Positions 1-9,449 of a stretch of 64,000 bases of DNA are shown piece by piece. A program made the translations under genes and the position numbers. The first letter of the stretch is position 1. Every line of letters starts with the position of its first letter. Below the pieces are notes generated by a model. The model was not told the origin of the DNA. It worked only from the letters and a program-made list of their open reading frames with translations, and did not search any database. The stretch is from contig NZ_CAJGZP010000001.1 in assembly GCF_904846155.1 (NCBI RefSeq), forward strand, positions 1,178,001 to 1,242,000. Reading direction: 5' to 3'. The stretch is from Psychrobacter fulvigenes. GTDB lineage: Bacteria > Pseudomonadota > Gammaproteobacteria > Pseudomonadales > Moraxellaceae.

Positions 1-221
1 CAGCGCGTGATTGTACTCATGGAGCAGGTCAATAAACATGGGGATCCAAAAATCCTTGCCATTGTGAGCTGCCACTCACGGGTAAAGGGGTCGTCGATCG
101 TATTATTACTGAGCTGGGTGTATTAGATGTCACTGACAATGGCTTAAAGCTGGTTGAGTTGGCGGATGGTGTCAGTTTTGAAGAGCTACAAGAAAAAACG
201 CCAGTCAGCATTGTTCAGTAA
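1..221 (+). pseudogene. scoB: 3' end of 3-oxoacid CoA-transferase subunit B, frameshifted
   Basis: The last ~72 codons of a SCOT/ScoB-type subunit, which moves CoA from succinyl-CoA to acetoacetate in ketone-body use. Frame 1 reads QRVIVLMEQVNKHGDPKIL up to about base 57. The family sequence then continues in frame 3 as HCELPLTGKGVVDRIITELG and ends at TAA 219-221. A single missing base near 58-60 joins the two frames. The next gene is a 3-hydroxybutyrate dehydrogenase, which makes acetoacetate and so fits the pathway. Only the end of the gene is visible, so a base error in the sequence is as likely as a true mutation. Confidence 0.7.
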
Positions 222-283
222 GCAGCTGTCACCCAATGTCATATAGTCATCTTATAAAGCTACCAAATTAAGGAATATAAAAT

Positions 284-1084
284 ATGGCGACCGAATTACA
301 ACAGGATTTAACAGGCAAAGTAGCATTGGTCACAGGCTCTGCCAGTGGCATCGGACTTGATATCGCTGAGACTTACGCAAAAGCAGGAGCAGCAGTTGGC
401 ATCGCTGATATCAATCTTGAAGCGGCACAAAAAGCCGTGGACACTATCAAAGCTGCTGGCGGTCAGGCGCTTGCTATCGAGATGGATGTCACCTCAGAGG
501 ATGCTGTAAACGACGGCGTACAACAGCTGGTCGATACCTTTGGCGGCATTGATATTTTGGTTTCAAATGCGGGTATTCAAATCATCAACCCGATTGACAA
601 GATGGCGTTTGCTGACTGGAAAAAAATGCTTGCCATTCACTTAGACGGCGCGTTTTTGACTACCAAAGCGGCGGTCAAGCACATGTATAAAGATGGCAAA
701 GGCGGTACAGTCATCTATATGGGCTCAGTGCATTCGCATGAAGCTTCATTATATAAATCGCCTTATGTCACTGCTAAGCATGGCTTACTTGGACTATGCC
801 GAGTATTGGCAAAAGAGGGCGCTGAGCACAATGTACGCTCGCATGTCGTGTGTCCAGGGTTTGTAAAAACACCACTGGTCGAAAAACAAATCCCTGAGCA
901 AGCCAAAGAAAAAGGCATCAGCGAGGAGGAAGTGGTTAACGATATTATGCTAGTCAATACTGTGGATAAAGAGTTCACCACCATCGACGATATTGCTCAA
1001 TTGGCATTGTTTTTGGCAGCGTTCCCAACCAACGTATTTACAGGGCAGTCTATCGTTGCCAGTCATGGTTGGTTTATGAACTAA
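284..1084 (+). CDS. bdhA: D-3-hydroxybutyrate dehydrogenase (SDR family)
   Basis: A cytoplasmic short-chain dehydrogenase of 266 aa that interconverts 3-hydroxybutyrate and acetoacetate with NAD. The nucleotide-binding motif TGSASGIG is at residues 17-24, NAG at 95-97, and the catalytic Ser148, Tyr161 and Lys165 have the classical spacing. The C-terminal half ([20 protein letters not shown], and the end [13 protein letters not shown]) matches hydroxybutyrate dehydrogenases rather than generic SDRs. An AAGGAA ribosome site precedes the ATG. It lies 62 bases after the scoB end, probably in one operon: Bdh makes acetoacetate and ScoAB activates it. Confidence 0.9.
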   Translation: MATELQQDLTGKVALVTGSASGIGLDIAETYAKAGAAVGIADINLEAAQKAVDTIKAAGGQALAIEMDVTSEDAVNDGVQQLVDTFGGIDILVSNAGIQIINPIDKMAFADWKKMLAIHLDGAFLTTKAAVKHMYKDGKGGTVIYMGSVHSHEASLYKSPYVTAKHGLLGLCRVLAKEGAEHNVRSHVVCPGFVKTPLVEKQIPEQAKEKGISEEEVVNDIMLVNTVDKEFTTIDDIAQLALFLAAFPTNVFTGQSIVASHGWFMN

Positions 1085-1276
1085 TGGCCTTCGTAGCTAT
1101 ATGGTCGGGAAACTCTAAGATCAATACAAGGCGACCACGCGCAGATGGTGAAAACAGTACATCTGGTGAGGTTAGCACTGTAGCGATTTAGAGTTTCTTT
1201 GGCTACAGCGCTGATTTGACAGTCATTACTTGCTAATAAAAGCCCAATCCATTAGCATCTGCTTTTATATTGACTT

Positions 1277-1301
1277 GAGCCAATGATATTGGCTCTTTTT
1301 T
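1277..1301 (+). terminator. Rho-independent terminator after bdhA
   Basis: A 7-bp stem GAGCCAA/TTGGCTC with a 5-base loop is followed by six T. It closes the bdhA transcript and leaves mgtE as a separate unit. The rest of the 1085-1343 gap shows no gene; a loose 9-bp inverted repeat (GAAACTCTA ... TAGAGTTTC, near 1108 and 1189) lies in it. Confidence 0.8.
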
Positions 1302-1343
1302 ATTAGCGCTTGTTGCACCGTTTTGGGTCGCACGGAGTAAAAA

Positions 1344-2684
1344 ATGAACCATGAAGCCCTAGCATTGTCATTGAGCATGGCTGCTGAACAGCAGCAGTTT
1401 GAACAAGCCATCAATCAAGTTGAAGACCTGCGACCTATTGATGTTGCTGATGTGTTAGCGCTTATTGAATCTACGCTTGCTCGGCAGTTGTTGGAGCGGC
1501 TACCCAATCGCTCGACGATATTTTCTTATTTAGAGCCTGATATTCAGGTCGCGATGGCGCATGAGTTTCCGCGAGCAAGTCTGGCGAGGATAGTGGGTGA
1601 GATGCCTGCTGATGAACGCACTGACTTATATAAGCATCTCAATCAAGAACAACGTGATGCCCTTTTGCCAGCCCTGGCACAGGCCAAACGTGAGGATATT
1701 CGCAGGCTGTCTGCCTATGAGGAGCGCACCGCTGGCGCCTTGATGACATCTGACTATGCGACTTTGGATCCTCAGATGACGGTCGCCGAAGCATTAGATG
1801 CATTACGATTAGAAGCCCCCGATGCAGAAACCATTTATCATGCTTATGTCATCGATGATGAGCGTAAATTATTGGGCGTGGTATCGTTAAGGGTGCTTAT
1901 TTTAGCATCACCAGAGCAGATAATATCTGACATCATGGTGAGCTCTATCGTCTCTTCTGATGTTAATGATGATCAAGAGGACGTCGCCAAAACCGTGGCA
2001 CGCTACGACTTAATCGCCTTACCGATTACTGATGCGAATGGTGCGTTGGTCGGTATTGTCACTCACGATGATGCTATGGACGTGGCTAGTGATGAGGCGA
2101 CCGATGACTTTCATAAGTCAGGTGGTGTCTCGACCATGGTAGGTCGTCTAAAAGACGTCAGTATCAGAGTGCTGTATCGTAAGCGTGTGTTTTGGCTGGT
2201 ATTTTTAGTATTTGGCAACCTGCTCTCTGGGCTTAGCATTGCAAGCTTTGAGGACGTAATTGCTGCCAACTTAGTACTAGTGTTCTTCTTACCATTGTTG
2301 GTCGATAGTGGTGGTAACGCGGGCTCTCAGTCTGCCACCTTGATGGTACGCGCCTTGGCGACAGGGGATGTGGTGATGCGCGACTGGTTCTCGCTACTGG
2401 GTCGAGAAGCGTTGGTTGCACTCATGCTTGGTGCTACGATGGCGGTTGCTGTCTCCATTATTGGTTATGTGCGCGGTGATGCTATTGTATCACTGGTCTT
2501 AGCGCTTAGTATGATATCGATAGTGATGATCGGTAGTGTGATCGGTATGAGCCTGCCGTTTATATTAAGTAAAATGGGTCTTGACCCTGCTACTGCCAGT
2601 GCGCCTTTGATTACCTCGATAAGCGATGCCTCGGGCGTACTTATATATCTGTTCATTGCTTCAAAGTTATTGGGCATAGGCTGA
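1344..2684 (+). CDS. mgtE: Magnesium transporter MgtE
   Basis: An inner-membrane Mg2+ channel/transporter of 446 aa. Domains in order: N-terminal helical MgtE_N superhelix (about 30-130), a CBS pair (about 135-255, with YHAYVIDDERKLLGVVSLR and ALPITDANGALVGIVTHDDA), then about five hydrophobic segments (280-446). The pore region carries the family signature PLLVDSGGNAGSQSATLMVR. In this family the cytosolic N and CBS domains sense Mg2+ and close the pore. The start has a CGGAG ribosome site 6 bases upstream. Length and architecture are complete. No Mg-responsive leader was recognised. Confidence 0.95.
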   Translation: MNHEALALSLSMAAEQQQFEQAINQVEDLRPIDVADVLALIESTLARQLLERLPNRSTIFSYLEPDIQVAMAHEFPRASLARIVGEMPADERTDLYKHLNQEQRDALLPALAQAKREDIRRLSAYEERTAGALMTSDYATLDPQMTVAEALDALRLEAPDAETIYHAYVIDDERKLLGVVSLRVLILASPEQIISDIMVSSIVSSDVNDDQEDVAKTVARYDLIALPITDANGALVGIVTHDDAMDVASDEATDDFHKSGGVSTMVGRLKDVSIRVLYRKRVFWLVFLVFGNLLSGLSIASFEDVIAANLVLVFFLPLLVDSGGNAGSQSATLMVRALATGDVVMRDWFSLLGREALVALMLGATMAVAVSIIGYVRGDAIVSLVLALSMISIVMIGSVIGMSLPFILSKMGLDPATASAPLITSISDASGVLIYLFIASKLLGIG

Positions 2685-2918
2685 GATAAACAAAGAAATA
2701 GTAGTCGTTGAGTATATGCTGTAATTCAGTGTAGAGACAGTGTCCAAAGCTTAAGCCTATTGGCGTTGTGGTTTTTTTATACTTGCAATTCAGCTACACT
2801 GCCACGATAAAAGGTTTGGCCAAACAGCTTACTGGCTATGTTAAAAAAATAGCTGCTACGATATCGATGGAGCTGTTTTTAGCATATCCACCCACTTGTA
2901 TAGGTAGTAAAGGTAGCT

Positions 2919-4136
2919 ATGTTTAATTTTATAAAAAAAATAACGTCCGAAAAACCCGAAAGTCCGCAGCAGCAAGCAGAGCGCGATAGTGCCGTGGATA
3001 AGGTGCTGCTCGGCTATGAAGTAGATGGGATCAGTATTGCTACCATGGTGATGGGTCTTGAGCGCGAAGGTGGTCAGCTTACCTTAGATCTGCGCTTGCC
3101 ACAAGACAGTAGCCCTGAGACCATTCAGCAAGAGCTTGGGCAACTGCTGCAACCACATGGTATTAACACTATCCATATGAATGTGCGTCTGCCAGCTGCC
3201 GCTAAGGGCGCAGGATCAAGCTTACCGAAGCAAATGCCAAAGACGACGGATGCAATGGCTCAGCAAGCTAAGTCTAGCGCACAGCCCGATACAAATAGCG
3301 AACCACCGATTACCAAAGCTGCGCCAACCCAAGCATCACTGACGCCGCATCCCCGTATTCGTCATATTATCGTAGTCGCCTCTGGCAAAGGCGGTGTCGG
3401 CAAATCAACCACTACTGTCAATATCGCCTTGGCGTTACAAAAGCTGGGCAACCGTGTAGGGGTGCTTGATGCTGATATCTATGGTCCTAGTATGCCGACT
3501 ATGCTTGGTGTCGCTGAGGTCAAGCCGCAGCTAGAAAATGATCAGTTTGTCCCAGTCGATGCGCATGGCATGGCGATGCTGTCTATTGGCAGCTTGCTAG
3601 ATGGCGACAACACGCCTGTGGCATGGCGCGGACCAAAAGCCACTGGTGCGCTGATGCAGCTGTATAATCAAACCAACTGGCCGCAGCTAGATTATTTAGT
3701 GATTGATATGCCGCCAGGTACGGGTGATATACAGCTAACGCTAGCGCAGCGTATTCCAGTGACTGGTGCGGTGATTGTGACGACGCCGCAGCATATTGCA
3801 CTACTTGATGCGCAAAAAGGCGTTGAGATGTTTAACAAAACCAATATCCCAGTACTTGGGGTGGTTGAAAACATGGCACTGCATACCTGTAGTAATTGTA
3901 ACCATACCGAAGCCATCTTTGGCGCAGGGGGTGGCGAGTTTATCGCTGAGCAATATCAGGTACCACTATTAGGGCAGTTGCCCCTTGCTAGCGGTATCCG
4001 TGCACAAGTGGATAAAGGCGTACCAAGCGTACTCGCTGATGATGAGTTTGCGCCGTACTATCTCAGTATTGCGAAGAACATCGAAGCCAATATTAATAAA
4101 TTCGCGAAGCCTGCCGATGGTAAACGGATTTTTTAA
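2919..4136 (+). CDS. apbC: Mrp/ApbC Fe-S cluster carrier ATPase
   Basis: A cytoplasmic P-loop ATPase of 405 aa that carries Fe-S clusters to target proteins. An N-terminal MIP18/DUF59-like domain (about 25-95) is followed by a Gln/Ala-rich linker and then the Mrp/NBP35 domain. The deviant Walker A VASGKGGVGKST is near residue 154, and GVLDADIYGPSMPTM and IDMPPGTGDIQLTLAQ follow. The cluster-binding CSNC motif is near residue 323 (HTCSNCNHTEAIFG). It is followed after 11 bases by the DUF2804 gene, so the two are probably co-transcribed. Also called mrp. Confidence 0.93.
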   Translation: MFNFIKKITSEKPESPQQQAERDSAVDKVLLGYEVDGISIATMVMGLEREGGQLTLDLRLPQDSSPETIQQELGQLLQPHGINTIHMNVRLPAAAKGAGSSLPKQMPKTTDAMAQQAKSSAQPDTNSEPPITKAAPTQASLTPHPRIRHIIVVASGKGGVGKSTTTVNIALALQKLGNRVGVLDADIYGPSMPTMLGVAEVKPQLENDQFVPVDAHGMAMLSIGSLLDGDNTPVAWRGPKATGALMQLYNQTNWPQLDYLVIDMPPGTGDIQLTLAQRIPVTGAVIVTTPQHIALLDAQKGVEMFNKTNIPVLGVVENMALHTCSNCNHTEAIFGAGGGEFIAEQYQVPLLGQLPLASGIRAQVDKGVPSVLADDEFAPYYLSIAKNIEANINKFAKPADGKRIF

Positions 4137-4147
4137 AAGGAATTACT

Positions 4148-5230
4148 ATGGGTACGGTTGACAGTTTTAAGCAATGCAGCTTGCCCATCGTTGATCAACT
4201 TGTTCAAAACGGTCAACCTATCTTTGGTGTATTTGCTAAAGTTAAGCGCATCAACTATCTTGACTACCATAGCCATCTTATTTCGCAAAAGGTGTTGCCA
4301 AACTGGCGCAAAGATTTAAAAGCCAATCAATTCTGTTTTATCCAAATTATTCAGCCGCCTTATCGAGTCTGTTTGGCACTTGCGACGATCAAGCTTGCGA
4401 CCAGTGCTTTCGTCTATCTTTATAATGATGAGACCGATCAGCTAGAAGTTTGTGAAGCGCTACAACCTTTGACTCGCCAAACGCATTTGCAGGGTGATTG
4501 CTATCAAGGTCAGATGGTATTTACCCATGCCAAACTGACCGTCAATTTAGATTTTACGCCTTCTCAGATTAACGTTGCAATAGATAGCCAAAACCTTGCA
4601 CTCCAGGCAACGTTGGCGCGGCAATCGCAGCCACTCGCTATCTGTACACCGACTGGCAGACGAGGCTGGACGTTTACCCAAAAAGAGCCATTGACTGCCT
4701 TATCTGGGCATTTACTTATCAAAGGGGATTCAGTATTTACTACAGACTCACAAGGAGTTCAAACAGACTTTACTGAGACCACTATCGCCAATTTAGATTG
4801 GACGCTTGGTTATATGCGCCACAAGACCAATTGGTTTTGGACGTGTATTAATAGTTATCTGCCAGATGGTCGTCATTTTGCATTGAACTTATCAATGGGC
4901 GTCAATGAAACAGGTGCCAGTGAAAATGCGTGCTGGCTTGATGGGCAGATAGCTTATCTACCGCCTGTAATGTTTATACGTAAAGATTTGGACGCAGTAG
5001 CGCAGAATACTTGGCGTGTGTATCATCAAAACTTAGGCTGGAGCAATGTAGATATTGACTTAACCTTCACGCCTATCACCGTTTATAAAAAGACTGATAA
5101 CTTCGGCATGGTTGCCAGTATCTTTGAGCAGTGGATTGGTATTTATAACGGTGAAATACGGCTAGGAGATGAGATCATTAAACTTGATACTGTGATGGGG
5201 TTGGCAGAAGATCATTTTGCCAAATGGTGA
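4148..5230 (+). CDS. DUF2804 family protein
   Basis: A 360-aa protein with no signal peptide and no membrane segment. The C-terminal half shows the DUF2804 pattern: LDWTLGYMRHKTNWFWTCIN, PDGRHFALNLSMGVNETG, then ENACWLDGQIAYLPPVMFIR. The family's function is not established; its beta-rich pattern has been likened to lipocalin-type or hydroxyneurosporene-synthase-like folds, which is only an analogy. It lies 11 bases after apbC with AAGGAA upstream of its ATG and ends before the separate dcd unit. Confidence 0.7.
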   Translation: MGTVDSFKQCSLPIVDQLVQNGQPIFGVFAKVKRINYLDYHSHLISQKVLPNWRKDLKANQFCFIQIIQPPYRVCLALATIKLATSAFVYLYNDETDQLEVCEALQPLTRQTHLQGDCYQGQMVFTHAKLTVNLDFTPSQINVAIDSQNLALQATLARQSQPLAICTPTGRRGWTFTQKEPLTALSGHLLIKGDSVFTTDSQGVQTDFTETTIANLDWTLGYMRHKTNWFWTCINSYLPDGRHFALNLSMGVNETGASENACWLDGQIAYLPPVMFIRKDLDAVAQNTWRVYHQNLGWSNVDIDLTFTPITVYKKTDNFGMVASIFEQWIGIYNGEIRLGDEIIKLDTVMGLAEDHFAKW

Positions 5231-5348
5231 TTTATTAGAGCCAATCAGTGATTCTCATAAGTATTGCTTTTAAAGTAGCCACTGCTCTATAAATTAAGCC
5301 TTCAATTACGTATAATCGTCGCTATTAAATATTTGCTAAGGAATAACA

Positions 5349-5924
5349 ATGTCTATCAAATCCGATCGCTGGATCCGTAAAATGGCCGAAGAGCATGGCA
5401 TGATTGAGCCCTATGAGCCAGGTCAAGTGCGCTTCAATGATGCTGGCGAGCGTTTGGTGAGCTACGGCACTTCAAGTTATGGTTATGATGTGCGCTGTGC
5501 CCCTGAGTTCAAAGTATTTACCAACGTACATTCAGTGGTCGTTGACCCAAAGAACTTCGATGAAAAAAGCTTTATCGATATCGTTGGTGACGAATGTATC
5601 ATTCCACCAAATTCATTTGCATTGGCACGCACCATGGAGTATTTCCGTATTCCACGTGATGTATTGACCATTTGCCTTGGTAAATCTACGTATGCACGCT
5701 GCGGTATCATCGTCAACGTGACGCCACTTGAGCCTGAATGGGAAGGGCATGTCACTTTAGAGTTTAGTAATACCACCAATCTGCCAGCACGTATCTATGC
5801 TGGAGAAGGGGTTGCGCAAATGCTGTTTTTCCAAAGTGATGCCGATGACGTCTGCGAGATAAGCTATAAAGATCGCGGCGGTAAGTATCAAGGTCAGCGC
5901 GGAGTGACATTACCAAGAACCTAG
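5349..5924 (+). CDS. dcd: dCTP deaminase
   Basis: Deaminates dCTP to dUTP, supplying dUMP for thymidylate synthesis; a cytosolic homotrimer in the family. The 191 aa match the usual length. Family landmarks are [12 protein letters not shown] near residue 40, [20 protein letters not shown] around 115-133 (with the catalytic Glu region) and the C-terminal [18 protein letters not shown] that closes over the substrate. A TATAAT at 5311-5316 and an AAGGAA ribosome site lie upstream, so it has its own promoter. It converges on sspB across a shared terminator. Confidence 0.96.
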   Translation: MSIKSDRWIRKMAEEHGMIEPYEPGQVRFNDAGERLVSYGTSSYGYDVRCAPEFKVFTNVHSVVVDPKNFDEKSFIDIVGDECIIPPNSFALARTMEYFRIPRDVLTICLGKSTYARCGIIVNVTPLEPEWEGHVTLEFSNTTNLPARIYAGEGVAQMLFFQSDADDVCEISYKDRGGKYQGQRGVTLPRT

Positions 5925-5990
5925 ATCTAAAACCTAAAGCTAGACAAGAACTACTTTTGAAGGTTTAGTAGAAAAATTACAAATAAAAAA

Positions 5991-6023
5991 GCTGGGCGTA
6001 TCAAGTACGCCCAGCTTTTTTTT
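5991..6023. terminator. Bidirectional terminator between dcd and sspB
   Basis: A perfect 10-bp stem (GCTGGGCGTA/TACGCCCAGC) with a 5-base loop, A-run on the left and eight T on the right. It can end both the dcd transcript (plus) and the sspA-sspB transcript (minus). Confidence 0.9.
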
Positions 6024-6036
6024 GCATCAGATTTGA

Positions 6037-6477
6037 TTATTTTAAAACTTTTAAACCTGCTCTGTTTTCGCGTTTGGGCTTAGGAGCGGTTGCCTTAGGA
6101 GAGGCAGACGGTGAAGCTTGCGATTCCTCTTCAGGTTGATAGTTCTCATACTCTTTTGGATCAAAGAACATACCTTGCGAGTTCTCTTTGGCATAAATGC
6201 CCATTACCGCAGTCAATGGCACCCAAATATCTTGTGAGACGCCGCCAAAGCGCGCACTAAAATGAATATAATCGTTTTCCATGCTCATATTGCCTGTGGC
6301 GCGGCTGGCAATATAGAGCACGATACGGCCATCTTGTACATGTTCTGTAGGCACCTGCACATTCTCTGCTGTTGCATCAACCATTAGATAGGGGGTGAGC
6401 GCATTGTCTTCTATCCATTGATAAATGGCACGCACCATATAGGGACGGGTTGGGGTGATCGATGTGGTTTCGCTCAT
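6037..6477 (-). CDS. sspB: ClpXP adaptor SspB
   Basis: Stringent starvation protein B, an adaptor that delivers ssrA-tagged stalled-ribosome products to ClpXP. The 146 aa have the SspB fold region at about 8-110 (MVRAIYQWIEDNALTPYLMV, IVLYIASRATGNMSM), then an acidic/Pro-rich flexible linker. The basic C-terminal tail ENRAGLKVLK corresponds to the ClpX-docking XB motif. It follows sspA by 80 bases in the same direction, the usual sspAB order. Confidence 0.93.
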   Translation of the reverse strand: MSETTSITPTRPYMVRAIYQWIEDNALTPYLMVDATAENVQVPTEHVQDGRIVLYIASRATGNMSMENDYIHFSARFGGVSQDIWVPLTAVMGIYAKENSQGMFFDPKEYENYQPEEESQASPSASPKATAPKPKRENRAGLKVLK

Positions 6478-6557
6478 CTTATGGTTTCCTATACTAAGAC
6501 AAATGTAGTAAGTTATTTTTGTGAGTTTATAGTTTATTGGTCATTAAATATATCAAG

Positions 6558-7172
6558 TTAGCGAATACTGGCCTGAAAGCTAGGACGCTCAAACAATCGG
6601 GTTTGATACTCAAACAGCGGGCGACTAATAGCACGCGGCAAAGTAATCTGCATTTCTTCTAGTCGCCATAATAGTGGTGCGAGCAACACATCACACCAAC
6701 CAAAATCATCTGCCATAAAATAGGGCTTATGAGCAAATAGAGGTGACAGGGTAATCAATGAATCCGAGAGCTTTTTTTTGGCGATAGCTGCTTGGGCTTT
6801 ATTAAAGCTGTCTGGATGCATGAGCAGGCGTTTGCCAAGTACCAACCAATCGTGTTGAATACGCCATGCCAACTGCCGAAACTGTGCGCGTTCTTGCGGT
6901 GTATCAGGCAGCAGCTTATTGGCATGATAGCGTTCTTCAAGATATTCAAAGATAACGTTTATCTCGTAGAGCGCAATCTCACGCTGTTGTAATACAGGCA
7001 AGGTATGATAAGGATTCAGTTCAGTCAAATCTTCAGGGCGCTCAGAGTGCAAACGAGATAGATAATAATCCAGCTTTTTTTCTTCAAGTAATAGGCGCAC
7101 TACATGACTGTCGTAGCCGTCATCAGCGTATAGAATCAGCTGACTACTTGGAATGTCATTTGCATCAATCAT
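6558..7172 (-). CDS. sspA: Stringent starvation protein A
   Basis: A glutathione-S-transferase-fold regulator of 204 aa that binds RNA polymerase in stationary phase. The N-terminal thioredoxin-like part (SSQLILYADDGYDSHVVRLL ... YHTLPVLQQREIALYEINVI) and the helical C-terminal part are both complete. In related bacteria it lies directly downstream of petABC; here an IS4-family element separates it from petC. It may therefore depend on a promoter in or after the IS, or in the 7173-7293 stretch. Confidence 0.92.
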   Translation of the reverse strand: MIDANDIPSSQLILYADDGYDSHVVRLLLEEKKLDYYLSRLHSERPEDLTELNPYHTLPVLQQREIALYEINVIFEYLEERYHANKLLPDTPQERAQFRQLAWRIQHDWLVLGKRLLMHPDSFNKAQAAIAKKKLSDSLITLSPLFAHKPYFMADDFGWCDVLLAPLLWRLEEMQITLPRAISRPLFEYQTRLFERPSFQASIR

Positions 7173-7306
7173 GAAAGCCTAATATTAAGAGTTAAGGTTG
7201 TCATCGTAAACAATGTCGCTTAGTTTATCAAGGTGCTAAGCGTAATCTGTCTATAGTACAAGCCATAAAGCATAAAAAAGCCATACCTGTGATTAATGCC
7301 AGTCAG

Positions 7307-8608
7307 TTAAGGCTGACTGGTATTTTTTTTGGGATATTTTTGTGGTTTACCCTTAACCACCCTCGGGCAAGATCGCTTTCTGCGTTCAGGAATGACAAAC
7401 AATTTTCCTTCCTCTAAAACTGCATCTAACAACTTAGGGAAGAGTCCTGCAGCCTGTAAAGGCGCAAACCGTAAAAGATCAGCAATCGTAATAGACACCA
7501 TATGAAAGCTAATTCGTAGAGGGCTAACCTTAGCTCTAACTGCCATATATCGCATCAAACGTCTTATCAGATTATAAGCAATCATAAGCCCCCAGAACTC
7601 TTGTAACACAAGCTGTGGCAGCTTACTTCTTAACAACAGCCCCTGCTGTAGATCAGACTTAATTTCCCTAAAAGCCATCTCGATCTCCCAGCGCTGCAAG
7701 TACAGCTGTGCCACTTTATCCTTAGTAAAGCGTTTATCATCTATTAAAGAGGTGATGTATCGTCTTATCTTACCCTCATAACGACACTCAATTAATCGAG
7801 CTTGCCAAGTATCGGGTAGGTTTGGATTTTTCTTTTGAGCTTGGGGAGAAACCGGCATTTGTATCAAGTAGTCCCCTTCACTAAAGGTTTCAATCACAGT
7901 GTAACGCAGATTATCTTTAGCCCGCATGAGCCAGTGACTGTTTGGATGGGTTTGTTGCCAACTAATCAGTAGGTCTGCTGAGAAATAGGCTCTATCAAAG
8001 AGCGTAATGCTGTTGTCTTGAATATTTAGCTGACGGGCTAATGTGATCTCTCCTTGACCCATATCTCCAAGGGTTGTGTCAATGATCTCATGCGTGTCAG
8101 TATTGATCAGGCATACCGAACGCATTTGGGGATAGGGCGCCTCTTTAGTTCTGCCTTTGCTTGAACTAAAGTACTGAAGGTTCTCATCAGTATAGGGTAG
8201 TGAGTATACGACACCGTCTACAGCTTGGACGCTAAGTCCCATAAAGTCTTGCTGCTGGGCTCGTGATTCTGTTTGGTAGTGAGCACTTAGTTGATGAAAT
8301 AGCTGCTTTAGAGGCTCATGCCCGAGGCGTTGTCTTGCTTGTACCACTGCACTGGGTACGCAGGCCTGTGAGTCTATATTAAGCCGCATCTGCTCTGTGA
8401 TATACCAAATTGAACGGTTTCGATATAAAGCTGTGCCGATGACTATCCAAACAACGTGTTCGGCAGGTAGCTTACGCCTTCTAATGCTCGCCTTGCCGGT
8501 ATACTCTAAAGCTTGCTGTATCCACTCAGGATCTATTAATTCACTAAATTGTTCTAGGGTGTCTGGAATCCTTTTATGCGTCTCATTAATAGCGTCTTGT
8601 AGTCTCAT
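7307..8608 (-). CDS. IS4-family DDE transposase
   Basis: Cut-and-paste transposase of about 433 aa. DDE landmarks are VQAVDGVVYSLPY (first Asp), ITLFDRAYFSADLL (second Asp) and YLQRWEIEMAFREIK, which fits the IS4 YREK signature Y-x2-R-x3-E-x6-K exactly. I chose the second ATG (8606-8608). The first ATG (8621-8623) lies inside a 16-bp perfect hairpin and is unlikely to be read efficiently. The stop lies within the left terminal repeat, as is common in compact IS. The gene appears intact, so the element may still be active. Confidence 0.9.
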   Translation of the reverse strand: MRLQDAINETHKRIPDTLEQFSELIDPEWIQQALEYTGKASIRRRKLPAEHVVWIVIGTALYRNRSIWYITEQMRLNIDSQACVPSAVVQARQRLGHEPLKQLFHQLSAHYQTESRAQQQDFMGLSVQAVDGVVYSLPYTDENLQYFSSSKGRTKEAPYPQMRSVCLINTDTHEIIDTTLGDMGQGEITLARQLNIQDNSITLFDRAYFSADLLISWQQTHPNSHWLMRAKDNLRYTVIETFSEGDYLIQMPVSPQAQKKNPNLPDTWQARLIECRYEGKIRRYITSLIDDKRFTKDKVAQLYLQRWEIEMAFREIKSDLQQGLLLRSKLPQLVLQEFWGLMIAYNLIRRLMRYMAVRAKVSPLRISFHMVSITIADLLRFAPLQAAGLFPKLLDAVLEEGKLFVIPERRKRSCPRVVKGKPQKYPKKNTSQP

Positions 8609-8610
8609 AG

Positions 8611-8647
8611 TAAAATAGCCCATCTACTTATTAGATGGGCTATTTTA
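8611..8647 (-). promoter_or_regulatory. Hairpin covering the transposase 5' end
   Basis: A 16-bp perfect stem (8611-8626 with 8632-8647) and a 5-base loop lie immediately before the transposase ATG at 8606-8608 and contain the upstream ATG. In IS10 and IS50, comparable fold-backs hide the transposase start in transcripts reading in from outside. The same role is inferred here, where petABC transcription would read straight into the IS. Confidence 0.6.
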
Positions 8648-8732
8648 TTACTTTTATTGAGTTTTTGCCTTAACTGACTGGCATTACTACCGAAGCAGTG
8701 CCTTTTTATACAGTACAGTATCTAAAGTTTGT

Positions 8733-9449
8733 CTACTTAATGTCTTTCCAAAACTCTTTATTCAGTAGATAAACAGGGATAAGCAGTACTAGTAAAAACA
8801 GAATCACAAAAAAACCAATAACTTTACGATCATGGCGGACAGGCTCACCCATCCACGCCATATAGTTTACTAAGTCACCAACTTCGCTTTCGAACTCTTC
8901 TTGACTCAAGCTTTTTTGCATATTATGCAATACATGCGGCATGGCTGCGTTTTCGAGCACGAGGTTATTAGCGCCCCAAGGACGACTTGGATCTTCATAA
9001 AACGATAACAGATAGGTATAAACCCAATCATCACCGCGAAGTCTATTTACCATCGTTAGATCTGGAGGTGCAGCGCCAAACCACGACGCTTGAATCTCAG
9101 GGTCTATCTCAGGGTTAATAAAATCACCGATTTGATCCGTCGTCACCATCAAGTATTTTTCGACCAGCTCAGGTGGTATCTCTAAGTCTTTTGCGATACG
9201 AGAGTGACGAACAAACTCGGCTGAGTGACAGCCAGCACAGTAGTTCATAAACAGCTTCGCACCGTTTTGTAGTGAGCCCTTATTGGTAAAATCAATAGGG
9301 GCAGAGCTACAAGCCAAATGCTCTACGACGCCGTCAGCGTTGGTGAATGTCCCGCATCCACCGCCGCCTGCTGCCATTGCTGTACCGGCAGTTAAGGTCA
9401 ATGCCGCGCCTAAGCCCAAACCTGTTAAGGATTTTGTTAGCGTGTTCAT
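8733..9449 (-). CDS. petC: Cytochrome c1 of the bc1 complex
   Basis: The c-type cytochrome subunit (238 aa) of ubiquinol-cytochrome c reductase, exposed to the periplasm. It has a signal peptide (about 1-26), the haem c site CAGCH at 71-75, the cytochrome c1 segment PPDLTMVNRLRGDDWVYTYL with the downstream Met region, and a C-terminal anchor helix (VIGFFVILFLLVLLIPVYLL). The start overlaps the petB stop as TAATG, giving translational coupling. It is the last gene of petABC before the IS4 insertion. Confidence 0.95.
   Translation of the reverse strand: MNTLTKSLTGLGLGAALTLTAGTAMAAGGGGCGTFTNADGVVEHLACSSAPIDFTNKGSLQNGAKLFMNYCAGCHSAEFVRHSRIAKDLEIPPELVEKYLMVTTDQIGDFINPEIDPEIQASWFGAAPPDLTMVNRLRGDDWVYTYLLSFYEDPSRPWGANNLVLENAAMPHVLHNMQKSLSQEEFESEVGDLVNYMAWMGEPVRHDRKVIGFFVILFLLVLLIPVYLLNKEFWKDIK

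Larger units (their letters stand above)
7294..8686 (-). mobile_element. IS4-family insertion sequence
   Basis: A complete element of about 1.39 kb bounded by 20-bp perfect terminal inverted repeats (7294-7313 and 8667-8686, starting TAATGCCAGTCAGTTAAGGC). One transposase lies on the minus strand. No target duplication is visible: the bases just outside (ending CCTGTGATT on the left, starting CTACCGAAG on the right) do not match. It lies between petC and sspA, breaking an otherwise conserved order. An inner palindrome at 7299-7320 followed by T-rich sequence can stop plus-strand transcription. Confidence 0.92.

Noticed and set aside
7294..8686. Target duplication for the IS4 element
   Set aside because: The flanks on both sides do not match over 8-12 bases.
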